From positions 1 through 64,000 of the forward strand of contig JAPSFM010000011.1 of the NCBI GenBank assembly GCA_035063885.1: a stretch of DNA of 64,000 nucleotides, given 5' to 3'. The translations under genes were made by a program, and so were the position numbers. This stretch comes from CAADGY01 sp900696665 (lineage in GTDB: Bacteria; Acidobacteriota; Terriglobia; Bryobacterales; Bryobacteraceae). Below are positions 16,510-25,199 of this stretch, one piece after another. The notes beneath the pieces were generated by a model, which had not been told where the DNA came from, did not search any database, and saw only the letters and a program-made list of their open reading frames with translations. Position 1 is the first letter of the stretch. Each line of letters begins with the position of its first letter.

Positions 16510-17838
16510 TTACAGCTTGACTAGACTATCAATTTTGACGGGCACTCCGCCGCGCTCGATACTGCGGTAAGCCGCGATTCCGATCAGGCTTGACAAAGCA
16601 CCCGCGCGGAGATCCGCCCGCAGCTTGAGCGGATCCGGACCGTCATGGTTGCGAAACATCAGGTCCCGGATGCCAGTGTCCGCCCCGCCGTGTCCACCTC
16701 GCTGCCGGGCTTCGAGGTCACGGACGACCTCGGATTTTCCAAAGCTCCGGGTTAGACGGAGTTCATTTGTCTTGAATCCGCCGCCTCGAAATTCGTTCAG
16801 GTCCAGGCGCCCACGGGTCCCGTTGAACGCGATGGCCTGCCCCTCGTAAGGCAGATAAGCATTGGCCGTGTAGGTGAGCAGGACTCCGTTCTCATACTTC
16901 ACAATCACGGACATGGTGTCGTAGATATTAGTGTTTTCGCGCCACACGCACGCATCGCGCAGATAGCCGTCTTCGGACTCGCAATCGACGTACAGCCGGA
17001 CGGCGTTTGCATTCCTGGTGATGTCCCAATAGAACTTGCACTCCTGCTTGTAGGGACAAGCGCGGCAGTGCGTGCCACGGAACGAATTGTTCTTACCGTA
17101 GAACTTGAGTCCGCCGGTAGCCGTCACTTCCACCGGTTGTGAATCGAGCCACCAGTTTGCCTGGTCGAAATGGTGCGAGGCTTTGTGAACCAATAGCGTG
17201 CCCGAATTTTCTTTCAAGTGGTGCCAGCGCCGGAAGTAGTCCGCGCCGTGCGAAGTGTCGAGGTATTCGTGGAAATCCACCGACACGATCTCCCCGATGG
17301 CCTTCTCCATCAGTAGCGACTTCAGCTTCTTCGCCTCCGGCGAATGACGGGCGTTGAAGGTGACTTGCACTTTTCGTCCGGTCCGTTTTTGGGTGTCCAG
17401 GATAGCCTGGCACTGCGCCTCGTCGGTGCACATCGGCTTTTCGGTGATGACATCGCAGCCGAGTTCCAGCGCACGTACTGTGTAGCGGTAGTGCGTGGAA
17501 TCTACGGTAGTCACAATCACCGCGTTAGGTTTCGTCTCCCTCACCATGCGATCGAAGTCGGCAAAAACCGGCGAGCCGGTGCCAATCTGGCTCTGCGCAA
17601 CCTTCGCCCGTTTGCTGTTGATGTCGCACAAGCCGGCGATTTCGACAACGTCCGCATACTCGGCGGCAACGGGTCTGCCCCACGTACCGATTCCCCGCCC
17701 TCCCGTTCCGACAATCGCAACTCGCAGCCGCTTCGCGGTCTGCCCCTGAGCACTCGTGGTGGAGATCGCCGTGCTGGCAGCCGACAACGCAGCGATACTG
17801 ATGAAGTCCCGCCGGGTTGCTCTCTCATCTCTCTGCAT
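16510..17838 (-). CDS. Tat-exported Gfo/Idh/MocA family oxidoreductase
   Basis: A 442-residue NAD(P)-dependent oxidoreductase. The N-terminus has a twin-arginine signal (TRRDFISIAALSAAS). The Rossmann domain shows VAIVGTGGRGIG (from about residue 42) and the conserved VITEKPMCT of the active-site EKP motif. The C-terminal domain holds a cysteine cluster HCRACPYKQEC, found in a subset of this family and possibly metal-binding. The start at 17838 is preferred over the ATG at 17874 because AGGAG precedes it and the Tat signal begins there. Gfo/Idh enzymes oxidise sugars or inositols; exported ones carry tightly bound cofactor in known cases such as glucose-fructose oxidoreductase. Confidence 0.88.
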   Translation of the reverse strand: MQRDERATRRDFISIAALSAASTAISTTSAQGQTAKRLRVAIVGTGGRGIGTWGRPVAAEYADVVEIAGLCDINSKRAKVAQSQIGTGSPVFADFDRMVRETKPNAVIVTTVDSTHYRYTVRALELGCDVITEKPMCTDEAQCQAILDTQKRTGRKVQVTFNARHSPEAKKLKSLLMEKAIGEIVSVDFHEYLDTSHGADYFRRWHHLKENSGTLLVHKASHHFDQANWWLDSQPVEVTATGGLKFYGKNNSFRGTHCRACPYKQECKFYWDITRNANAVRLYVDCESEDGYLRDACVWRENTNIYDTMSVIVKYENGVLLTYTANAYLPYEGQAIAFNGTRGRLDLNEFRGGGFKTNELRLTRSFGKSEVVRDLEARQRGGHGGADTGIRDLMFRNHDGPDPLKLRADLRAGALSSLIGIAAYRSIERGGVPVKIDSLVKL

Positions 17839-18016
17839 GAAGGTATTCTCCTGGTGAATGAGTCCGCGCCGCATAGATCATTCCCTTCAAGGATACAAGA
17901 GAAACAGGCCGGGAAATAACTTAAAGACACTGCGTGAAGGATCCCCGCAGGAGCATGAAACACATTTTCCGGCGGCTGAGTCCAATGACAGGAACTTACA
18001 AACGGGAGGTGACTTT

Positions 18017-18469
18017 ATGAGCTTTGTGTTTTTTCTTGGACGGGTCTTGTTTGGCGGCTACTTCCTCTACAATGGAATCCATCACTTCCGAAACCATGAG
18101 AGCCTGACCCAGTACGCCGCGGCAAAGGGCGTTCCCAACCCCGATGCCGCGGTGAGCGCAACGGGCGCTCTCCTGCTGCTGGGCGGCGCGAGCATAGTCC
18201 TCGGCTTGAAGCCGAAACTCGGCGCAGCAGCCCTTACGATGTTCCTGGCCGGTGTTTCACCCATGATGCACGGCTTTTGGCGTGTGGAGGATCCCGGCCA
18301 ACGAATGAACGAGACCATTAATTTCACCAAGAACGTGGCGCTGCTCGGCGCCGTCCTGGCGTTAATGGGTACGGAAGAGCCCTGGCCCGCAAGCCTGCCC
18401 CATTGTCCAGAGCGCACCGGCATGCTGACCAGCGAGTCCCATCCGCCGTCGTCTCCGGTGCCGGTGTAG
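18017..18469 (+). CDS. DoxX-family membrane protein
   Basis: A 150-residue inner-membrane protein with four hydrophobic helices. The N-terminal LGRVLFGGYFLYNGIHHF and the following GAAALTMFLAGVSPMMHGFW are typical of DoxX, a family linked to quinone and thiosulfate redox chemistry and to oxidative-stress proteins. The ATG at 18017 has a good GGGAGGT ribosome binding site; earlier in-frame starts have none. The gene stands alone and converges with the PLP-enzyme gene 5 bases downstream. The exact role is unknown. Confidence 0.85.
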   Translation: MSFVFFLGRVLFGGYFLYNGIHHFRNHESLTQYAAAKGVPNPDAAVSATGALLLLGGASIVLGLKPKLGAAALTMFLAGVSPMMHGFWRVEDPGQRMNETINFTKNVALLGAVLALMGTEEPWPASLPHCPERTGMLTSESHPPSSPVPV

Positions 18470-18474
18470 GATGC

Positions 18475-19662
18475 TCAGCCCCGGCTGCCAAGCGCTTGAT
18501 CGAGGTCCGCGATAACGTCCTCTACCGCCTCGATTCCCACCGACAGGCGCAGGAGATTATCGCGAATGCCCATCCTTTCCCGCTGTTTGGGCGACAGGTC
18601 GCGGTGCGAACTCATGGCCGGATAGAGAATCATGGTGTGCACATCACCTAGAGAAGTGGAGCGCACGACCAGCCGTAACCGGTCCATAAAACCAAAGATC
18701 TCCTGACGCCCCGCATCCTTAAGCTCAAAACTGACCATCGCGCCATACATGCCTTGGGGAAACAATTTCCGGATAGCCGCTGAATCCGGATGTGCGGGGT
18801 CAGCCGGAAAGTACACGCGCTCTACCGAAGGGTGTGATGCCAGCCAGCCTGCCAGGCGGCACGCGTTCGAACACTGCCGCTCCATGCGAAGGGCAAAGGT
18901 CTTGATGCCGCGCATTGTGAGATAGCTTTCAAAGGGCCCCAGGACGGGGCCGCATGTCCGCGAGAGATCCCGCAGCGGCTCCAGGTACTCCTGATCGGAG
19001 ACAACCAATCCGCCAAGTACGTCTCCGTGCCCGGCCAGATACTTCGTTGCACTATGCAGCACGAGGTTGGCGCCCAATTCCAGCGGACGCGAAAGGAGCG
19101 GCGTGGCGAACGTGTTGTCCACCACCAGTGCGGCGCCCGCCGTCCGGGCGGCCGCAGCGATATGGTCGATCGCGCCGACGCGCAAAAGGGGGTTCGACAC
19201 TGTTTCCAGCAGAATGCAGCCCGGCCTCCGTTCCGCTATGGCTCTTTCCACCGCGGCGGAATCGCATATGTCCACGAATCCCACTTCGAAACCCAGAGGC
19301 TCGAAAATGCTCATGAGCATTCGTACAGTGGCCCCGTAGAGAGCATCGGCCGCGAGGATGAATTTTCTACGGTCCATCAGAGCCGCGGAAAGCGCAATCT
19401 GAATGGCGGCCATGCCCGAGGCACAGGCAAGTGCCCCGGCACCGCCTTCCAGTGCCGTAATCAGCTCTTCCAGCGCCGCGTTGGTCGGATTGTCGAAGCG
19501 CGAATAACAGTAACCGCTCTCTTCATGCGCGAAAATGCGGTCCAGTTGTTCGGTGGTGTCATAGAAATACGTTGTGGCGGTGTGAATCGGGGTCGTCACC
19601 GGCACCTGCGGACCCGGCTTCTTGCGATCGCCCGCGTGCACCGCCAGTGTTTCGAGCTTCAT
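18475..19662 (-). CDS. Cys/Met metabolism PLP-dependent enzyme (cystathionine gamma-synthase/lyase type)
   Basis: A 395-residue fold-type I PLP enzyme of the trans-sulfuration family. The segment GYCYSRFDNPT near residue 50 and ALACASGMAAIQ near 80 contact the cofactor phosphate. VVDNTFATPLL has the Asp that binds the pyridine ring, and LHSATKYLAGH has the PLP-binding Lys. The C-terminal SLGDVHTMILYPA and NLLRLSVGIE are standard. Cystathionine gamma-synthase, gamma-lyase, O-acetylhomoserine sulfhydrylase and methionine gamma-lyase cannot be told apart here. It overlaps the upstream cysS by 4 bases, which links it to cysteine supply and use. Confidence 0.88.
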   Translation of the reverse strand: MKLETLAVHAGDRKKPGPQVPVTTPIHTATTYFYDTTEQLDRIFAHEESGYCYSRFDNPTNAALEELITALEGGAGALACASGMAAIQIALSAALMDRRKFILAADALYGATVRMLMSIFEPLGFEVGFVDICDSAAVERAIAERRPGCILLETVSNPLLRVGAIDHIAAAARTAGAALVVDNTFATPLLSRPLELGANLVLHSATKYLAGHGDVLGGLVVSDQEYLEPLRDLSRTCGPVLGPFESYLTMRGIKTFALRMERQCSNACRLAGWLASHPSVERVYFPADPAHPDSAAIRKLFPQGMYGAMVSFELKDAGRQEIFGFMDRLRLVVRSTSLGDVHTMILYPAMSSHRDLSPKQRERMGIRDNLLRLSVGIEAVEDVIADLDQALGSRG

Positions 19663-21059
19663 TTTCTTTTCCAGCGTGTCCCCTCTTTCGTGTCCTCGAG
19701 CACAATACCCCGTTCAACGAGCCCGGCGCGGATCTGGTCCGCTCGTGCGAAGTTCCTGCTCTTTTTCGCCTGGATCCTCTCTTCGATCAAAGCCTCAATC
19801 TCGGCGTCCGGGATGCCTCCGGCCTGTTCGCCCGGGTGCAGTACATCGAACACGGAATCGAAACGTTGCATCACGTCCTGTGCGGACGCCACATCCCCTT
19901 TCCGAAAGCCACCGGCATCCATCGTGCTGTTGGTATCGCGGATGTACTCGAACACAGCGGCCAGGGCGGCGGCCGTGTTCAGGTCGTCGTCCATGCCGTT
20001 TTCGAATTCGTTCAGGGCCCGCGCCGCGCGTTCGTCTCCACCGGCTCCTACGCCCTCGGGAAAATTCTCTGTTTCCAAACGTGTATTGAAATTCCGGAGA
20101 CGCTCAATGGAGGTGGCGGCGGATTTCAGACCATCGAACGTGAAGTTCAGCTTCTTGCGGTAGGGCACCGAGGCCAGCAGATACCGTATCGCCTCGGGTT
20201 GATATCCCTGTTCCATCAGCTCACCGAGCGTGTAGATGTTGCCCAGCGATTTCGCCATCTTCTGGGATTCCACCAGCAGATGTTCGGCATGCAGCCAGTA
20301 GCGGACAAACTGCTTTCCTGTCAAGGATTCTGATTGTGCGATTTCGTTTTCATGGTGGGGGAAAATCAAGTCCACGCCGCCCGCATGTATGTCCAGCGTC
20401 TCACCCAGGTACTTCATCGACATCACCGAACACTCGATGTGCCAGCCGGGCCGCCCGGATCCAAGCGAAGTTTCCCAGGCAGGCTCATTCTCCTTGCGTG
20501 CTTTCCATAAGACGAAGTCGCGCGCGTCGGCCTTGTCGTATTCGTCCACGTCCACGCGCGCGCCGGCGCGAATTCCGCTGAAATCGGTGTGCGAGAGTTT
20601 GCCATAGTCGGGAAACTTTGCAATCCGGAAATAGGTGGAGCCGTCGCTTTGGTACGTGTAACTTTTTTCCGACAACCGTTCCACCGCCGCGACCATATCG
20701 GAGATATGCTCGGTGGCGCGCACAATCCGTTCCGGACGCTCCAGGCGGAGCTTGGCCATGTCCTCAAAGAAGGCCTCCTCATAAACGGCGGTGTATTCCT
20801 GCAGCGATTTGCCCTGCGCCATCGCGTTGCGGATGATCTTGTCTTCCACATCGGTGATGTTCATGACATGATCAAGCCGGTAACCGCGGTACCGCAGCCA
20901 CCTTCGCAGCACGTCTTCAAACGTGAAGGTGCGGAGATTTCCTATGTGGGCATAGTTATAAACAGTCGGCCCGCAGGTGTACATACGGACGATATTGCTT
21001 TCGAGGGGATGAAATTCCTCCACCTGCTGCGAGAGTGTGTTGTAGAAGCGCAAAGCCAT
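19659..21059 (-). CDS. cysS: Cysteinyl-tRNA synthetase
   Basis: A 466-residue class I aminoacyl-tRNA synthetase that charges tRNA-Cys in the cytoplasm. It has the family CGPTVYNYAHIGNLRTF (zinc ligand Cys29 and the HIGN form of the HIGH motif), the second zinc region GWHIECSVMS (Cys210) with FPHHENEIAQ, and KMAKS at residues 267-271 in place of KMSKS. The length matches the usual 460-470. The start ATG at 21059 is preceded by a TAATAT box 10 bases upstream. The downstream PLP enzyme overlaps by 4 bases, so both form one operon around cysteine metabolism. Confidence 0.96.
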   Translation of the reverse strand: MALRFYNTLSQQVEEFHPLESNIVRMYTCGPTVYNYAHIGNLRTFTFEDVLRRWLRYRGYRLDHVMNITDVEDKIIRNAMAQGKSLQEYTAVYEEAFFEDMAKLRLERPERIVRATEHISDMVAAVERLSEKSYTYQSDGSTYFRIAKFPDYGKLSHTDFSGIRAGARVDVDEYDKADARDFVLWKARKENEPAWETSLGSGRPGWHIECSVMSMKYLGETLDIHAGGVDLIFPHHENEIAQSESLTGKQFVRYWLHAEHLLVESQKMAKSLGNIYTLGELMEQGYQPEAIRYLLASVPYRKKLNFTFDGLKSAATSIERLRNFNTRLETENFPEGVGAGGDERAARALNEFENGMDDDLNTAAALAAVFEYIRDTNSTMDAGGFRKGDVASAQDVMQRFDSVFDVLHPGEQAGGIPDAEIEALIEERIQAKKSRNFARADQIRAGLVERGIVLEDTKEGTRWKRK

Positions 21060-21069
21060 AAAGAAGGGA

Positions 21070-21075
21070 ATATTA
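21070..21075 (-). promoter_or_regulatory. Candidate -10 box (TAATAT) for cysS
   Basis: TAATAT on the minus strand ends 10 bases before the cysS ATG. It predicts a leader of only a few bases. No clear -35 element was found. Confidence 0.35.
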
Positions 21076-21144
21076 CATCGTATCAGGGGACAAACCGCTC
21101 TTAAGAGTTCTGGCGGAGAATGGCGGAGGATGCCGCCGCGCCTG

Positions 21145-21885
21145 TCACTTCAACCGCAGCAGCCAGTTGGCCGAGTTGCGAATCAGCCGCTGCATCATGG
21201 GATGGTTAAGCGCTTCCGGCGTGTGTCCCGGCGAGAGATAGACAAACCGGCCTTGGCCCAGTTCCCGCCACCAGCCCGCAGCGGCGGCGGCGTTGTTGCG
21301 TGCCATGGATCGTAGCAGCAGGTGCTCGCGATCCAGATAGTATTTCACCATGTGCTGCTCATCGAATATCTCGAAATCCTCGATTCCTGCGGTCACCGGA
21401 TGATCTCTGTTTTCCACGCGGATGGTGAATACATAGGGCTCCGGATGTCCGCCATAGTCGCCTCCGAACAGCTTGTAGTACAGGCCTCCGGGAGGGTAAA
21501 GGCCCTGGGAATTATGCAGTGCGAGAAAGCCTCCGCCACGTTCGACGAAGTCCCAGATAGCCTTCTGCTGCTCGTCTGTCATCCACTTGACGTGCGGCTT
21601 GCCGTAGCCCTGGGGCCAGTTCATTCCGTCGCGCAGAATCACCAGCAGTTGATAATCTCCCAGCGAAGCAGCGCTGAGCTGGCTCACCTCTTCGATAAAC
21701 GTTACGGGGATGTTTTCCCGTACGAACGCCTGGATGAGCCCATCCCGGATGTAGACCGGGCTATGATACCGGTCGCCGATGAGCGCCAGCGCCCGGGGGC
21801 GGTTCGCCGTGCTGTAAACAGACGACGTCGGCTGGGCATGTGCGCCCAACACCAAGAACAAAAACACGCACAGAGAGCGGTTCAT
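21145..21885 (-). CDS. Exported ThuA-like domain protein
   Basis: A 246-residue protein with a signal peptide (MNRSLCVFLFLVLGAHAQ). The remainder is a ThuA-like, class I glutamine-amidotransferase-type fold. It starts with ALALIGDRYHSPVYIRDGL, has LLVILRDGMNWPQG in the middle, then FVERGGGFLALHNS, and ends with the family segment GRFVYLSPGHTPEALNHP. ThuA-like proteins are associated with trehalose or other sugar use and in Acidobacteria and Planctomycetes are often exported. No catalytic role is established. The gene is divergent from tgt, with only 26 bases between the start codons. Confidence 0.84.
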   Translation of the reverse strand: MNRSLCVFLFLVLGAHAQPTSSVYSTANRPRALALIGDRYHSPVYIRDGLIQAFVRENIPVTFIEEVSQLSAASLGDYQLLVILRDGMNWPQGYGKPHVKWMTDEQQKAIWDFVERGGGFLALHNSQGLYPPGGLYYKLFGGDYGGHPEPYVFTIRVENRDHPVTAGIEDFEIFDEQHMVKYYLDREHLLLRSMARNNAAAAAGWWRELGQGRFVYLSPGHTPEALNHPMMQRLIRNSANWLLRLK

Positions 21886-21899
21886 ATGCCGTGCAATTT

Positions 21900-21905
21900 T
21901 ACAAT
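21900..21905 (+). promoter_or_regulatory. Candidate -10 box (TACAAT) for tgt
   Basis: TACAAT ends 6 bases before the GTG at 21912, matching the usual distance to a transcription start and therefore suggesting a leaderless tgt mRNA. No Shine-Dalgarno sequence precedes the GTG. Confidence 0.42.
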
Positions 21906-21911
21906 AGAACG

Positions 21912-23069
21912 GTGCCGGTGATCCGTTTTGAAATTGAGGCAGAATGTCCCGTCACGGGGGCGCGCGCCGGGTTGCTTTATACCCCGCATGGAACTGTGGA
22001 GACGCCGGTGTTCATGCCGGTCGGCACGCAGGCAACGGTGAAGGGGCTGACGCCGCGGGATCTGGCGGACGATGCGGGCGCACGGATCCTCCTTGCCAAC
22101 ACCTACCACCTGTACCTGCGCCCGGGACACGAAACGGTTCGCCATCTCGGCGGCTTACACGGCTTTATGTCCTGGCCGCACGCGATTTTGACGGATTCGG
22201 GCGGGTTTCAGGTATTCAGCCTCGACAAGCTGAGGAAGGTCAGCGAGGAGGGCGTGCTCTTCCGTTCACACCTGAACGGCGACGCACACGTTTTTACGCC
22301 GCAATCGACGGTGGACGTGCAGTTAGCCCTGGGGAGCGATATTGCGATGGTGCTGGATGAATGTCTCCCCTACCCGGTCAGTCACGAGGCCGCCCGTGCC
22401 TCCATGGAACGGACCGTGCGCTGGGCTAAATCGGCATTCGTGCATTACGGCGCCCGGCTCGGGCGGGATGAGGTACGCTCCTCACTGTTTCCCATCGTGC
22501 AGGGGTCGATGTTTGCGGATCTTCGCGTCCTGTGCGCCGAAGACCTGCTGGGGCTCGGCGCCGAGGGGTACGCCATTGGCGGCTTGTCGGTCGGAGAACC
22601 GCGCGCGCTGAGCCTCGAGATGGTGGAAGCAACGGTTCCAGTACTGCCGCGCGAGAAACCGCGCTATGTCATGGGTGTTGGAATGCCGGCCGAACTGCCC
22701 GAGTATGTGGCCCGCGGGGTGGACATGATGGACTGCGTGCTTCCCTCCCGCAACGCCCGCAACGGATATCTGTTTACGTCCGAAGGGCGCGTGATCATTA
22801 AGCAGGCCCGTTACAGGGAGGACGAGCGTCCCGTCGACCCCGCCTGTCACTGTTACACCTGCCGCAACTTTTCCCGTGCTTACCTGCGGCACCTTTTCCA
22901 GGCGGGTGAGATTCTCTATTCGACGTTGGCGACCCTGCACAATGTGAAGCATTATCTTGACATCATGCGTCTAACGAGACAGACTATACTGCTTGGAACG
23001 TTCCCGGAATTTCTAAAGGCGGCGCGGTCCATGCCGGCGGAAGAAGAGTCAGATCCTTTTGTCCGATAA
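21912..23069 (+). CDS. tgt: Queuine tRNA-ribosyltransferase (tRNA-guanine transglycosylase)
   Basis: A 385-residue enzyme that exchanges guanine-34 of GUN-anticodon tRNAs for preQ1 in queuosine synthesis. Motifs are TPVFMPVGTQATVKG near the N-terminus, the active-site block ILTDSGGFQVFSL, GGLSVGEP, then DCVLPSRNARNG and the zinc site CHCYTCRNFSRAYLRHL near the C-terminus. The length is typical. The start is uncertain: GTG at 21912 is preferred because homology begins at once and a -10-like box sits 6 bases upstream; GTG at 21918 is also possible. It is first in the conserved tgt-yajC-secD-secF order. Confidence 0.95.
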   Translation: MPVIRFEIEAECPVTGARAGLLYTPHGTVETPVFMPVGTQATVKGLTPRDLADDAGARILLANTYHLYLRPGHETVRHLGGLHGFMSWPHAILTDSGGFQVFSLDKLRKVSEEGVLFRSHLNGDAHVFTPQSTVDVQLALGSDIAMVLDECLPYPVSHEAARASMERTVRWAKSAFVHYGARLGRDEVRSSLFPIVQGSMFADLRVLCAEDLLGLGAEGYAIGGLSVGEPRALSLEMVEATVPVLPREKPRYVMGVGMPAELPEYVARGVDMMDCVLPSRNARNGYLFTSEGRVIIKQARYREDERPVDPACHCYTCRNFSRAYLRHLFQAGEILYSTLATLHNVKHYLDIMRLTRQTILLGTFPEFLKAARSMPAEEESDPFVR

Positions 23070-23128
23070 CAGATTTGGGGACAAACGGGGAAGATGCGAA
23101 TCCGCCACGATCATTTTCCTTTGGAGCG

Positions 23129-23461
23129 ATGAGCGCGGTGTATCTGACTTTTCTGCTGCTGCAGGGCCAAAGTCCAGCCGGTAATCCTCTCCTGGGCTTT
23201 CTGCCCATTTTGTTGATTTTCGCTATTTTCTATTTCCTGCTGTTTTTGCCGATGCAGCGGCAGAAGAAGAACCAGCAGCGTATGCTGAAGGAATTGCAGA
23301 ACGGGAATGTCGTGGCGACCACCGGCGGAATCGTCGGAACGATCGTTGCAATGAACGAAGACGATACGCTAGTATTGCGGGTAAAGCCCGACAATATAAA
23401 GATTCAGGTCGTCCGAAGTGCGGTATCCGGATTGCTTCCCGAACAGGTCATTAAGAAGTAG
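23129..23461 (+). CDS. yajC: Preprotein translocase accessory subunit YajC
   Basis: A 110-residue protein with one strong transmembrane helix (LLGFLPILLIFAIFYFLLFL) followed by the YajC cytoplasmic motif PMQRQKKNQQRMLKELQNGN and the VATTGGIVGTI segment. YajC associates with SecD and SecF in the inner membrane and assists Sec-dependent export. The ATG at 23129 is preferred to one 54 bases earlier because TTGGAG precedes it and the family length is about 110. It lies between tgt and secD, the standard order. Confidence 0.94.
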   Translation: MSAVYLTFLLLQGQSPAGNPLLGFLPILLIFAIFYFLLFLPMQRQKKNQQRMLKELQNGNVVATTGGIVGTIVAMNEDDTLVLRVKPDNIKIQVVRSAVSGLLPEQVIKK

Positions 23462-23489
23462 CACGACGCCCGATCTGTAAGGTCATCGA

Positions 23490-25106
23490 ATGATAAAGAA
23501 TCTGAAGGTCAAGGCCGTGATCATCGTCGCGGTGATATTGCTTTGTATCTACGGCATCATAGGCTTTCCCACATCCAAGGCCAAGCTTGCCGAGAACCTG
23601 AGCGAGAATATCCGCCTGGGGCTCGATCTGAAGGGCGGAAGCCACCTCGTGCTCCAGGTGCAGGTGCAGGACGCGTTCAAAGTGGAAGCCGATCAGGCCA
23701 TCGAGCGTTTGAAAGAGGCACTGCGCCGGGCCGGCGTGCAGTATGCATCAGTCGACCGCAGCGACCCCACAAGCATCCAGGAAGCGGATCACATCCAGAT
23801 TAATATCAGGGGTGTCCAGACTATCCAGAGCGGTACGCTCCGGAGCACCGTAGCCGAATCGCTGCCGTCGTGGAATCTCGCTCCCGTCTCTTCCACCGAT
23901 TACCGGTTGACGTTGAAGCAGACCGAGGCTTTGAAGTTACGGCAGGACACGGTCACCCAGAGCATTCACACGATCGAGCGCAGAATCAATGGTCTGGGGC
24001 TTGCCGAATCGGCAGTGCAGCAGCGGGGACGTGCCGATGCCGAAGCCGAAATTCTGGTACAGTTGCCGGGAGTGGACGACCCGGCCCGCATCCGGCAGAT
24101 TCTTCAGACGACAGCCATGCTGGAGCTTTACGAGGTGAAAGATGGCCCGTTCGGGACGCAGCAGGACGCCCTTGCCAAGCACGGCGGAGTATTGCCACTA
24201 AATACGAAGCTGGTGAGAGCCGCACCCCGGGGTGAAAGCGGTGACGGTTGGTATCTGCTCACCCGGACACCGGTCATCACAGGCCGGGATCTGCGTGATT
24301 CCCGTGCGGCCCAGGGTGAATTCGGCCGCTGGGAGACCACCTTCGTCCTGACCCAGGACGCCGCCCGCCGATTCGGGCGGTTTACGGAACAGAATATTGG
24401 AAACCGGCTGGCGATCGTATTGGACAACCAGGTTCTAAGCGCTCCAACGATCCAGAATCGGATTGAAGACAGCGGACGCATAACTGGCGCAGCCAGCCAG
24501 CAGGAGGCCGCCGATCTTGCGCTGAACCTGCGCGCCGGATCGCTCCCCGCGGGCATTGTGCCGCTGCAGGAGCAGACCGTGGGGCCATCGCTCGGGGCCG
24601 ATTCGATTCGCCAGGGCATCATCGCCGGCTTGGCCGGTCTCTTCGTCATCATCGCCATCATGCTTTTCTACTACCGTGGGGCTGGCGTCAACGCGACTCT
24701 GGCGTTGCTTCTGAACGCCGTAATGTTGATCGCGGCTATGGCTTGGCTGGGCGCTACCCTGACGCTGCCTGGCATCGCCGGTGTCATCCTCACCATCGGT
24801 ATGGCCGTCGATAGTAACATTTTGATTTTCGAACGCATCCGCGAGGAGTTGCGAGCCGGCAAGGCGGTCGTGGCGGCCATGGAAGCTGGTTTCAGCCGGG
24901 CGTTTCTGACAATTATCGATACGCACGTAACAACCGTTATCTCTTGCGCTTTTCTGTTCATTTTCGGATCGGGACCGGTTAAGGGCTTTGCCGTGACGCT
25001 GGTAATCGGATTGGCGGCCAACCTTTTCACCGCCGTGTTCTTCTCCAAGTCTCTGTTCGAGTTCAAATTCTCACGGCAGAGGCAAGTAACCAGTTTGAGT
25101 ATCTGA
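23490..25106 (+). CDS. secD: Protein translocase subunit SecD
   Basis: A 538-residue inner-membrane protein. After a first transmembrane helix comes NIRLGLDLKGGSHLVLQVQV, the SecD signature, then a large periplasmic domain (P1) containing ERRINGLGLAESAVQ and ILVQLPGVDDPARI. The C-terminal five-helix bundle has IAGVILTIGMAVDSNILIFERIREEL, which carries the conserved Asp used in proton-driven translocation. SecD pulls preproteins to the periplasmic side using the proton-motive force. It is 28 bases after yajC and 93 bases before secF. Confidence 0.96.
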   Translation: MIKNLKVKAVIIVAVILLCIYGIIGFPTSKAKLAENLSENIRLGLDLKGGSHLVLQVQVQDAFKVEADQAIERLKEALRRAGVQYASVDRSDPTSIQEADHIQINIRGVQTIQSGTLRSTVAESLPSWNLAPVSSTDYRLTLKQTEALKLRQDTVTQSIHTIERRINGLGLAESAVQQRGRADAEAEILVQLPGVDDPARIRQILQTTAMLELYEVKDGPFGTQQDALAKHGGVLPLNTKLVRAAPRGESGDGWYLLTRTPVITGRDLRDSRAAQGEFGRWETTFVLTQDAARRFGRFTEQNIGNRLAIVLDNQVLSAPTIQNRIEDSGRITGAASQQEAADLALNLRAGSLPAGIVPLQEQTVGPSLGADSIRQGIIAGLAGLFVIIAIMLFYYRGAGVNATLALLLNAVMLIAAMAWLGATLTLPGIAGVILTIGMAVDSNILIFERIREELRAGKAVVAAMEAGFSRAFLTIIDTHVTTVISCAFLFIFGSGPVKGFAVTLVIGLAANLFTAVFFSKSLFEFKFSRQRQVTSLSI

Positions 25107-25199
25107 TCCAGGTTTGATATTTTAGGGTCACGTAACGGGAACAAAACTTTCTAGTGTGGTGTCCAAGCTAATTGCCGGGCGCCCGTCGCGACGCGTTGC

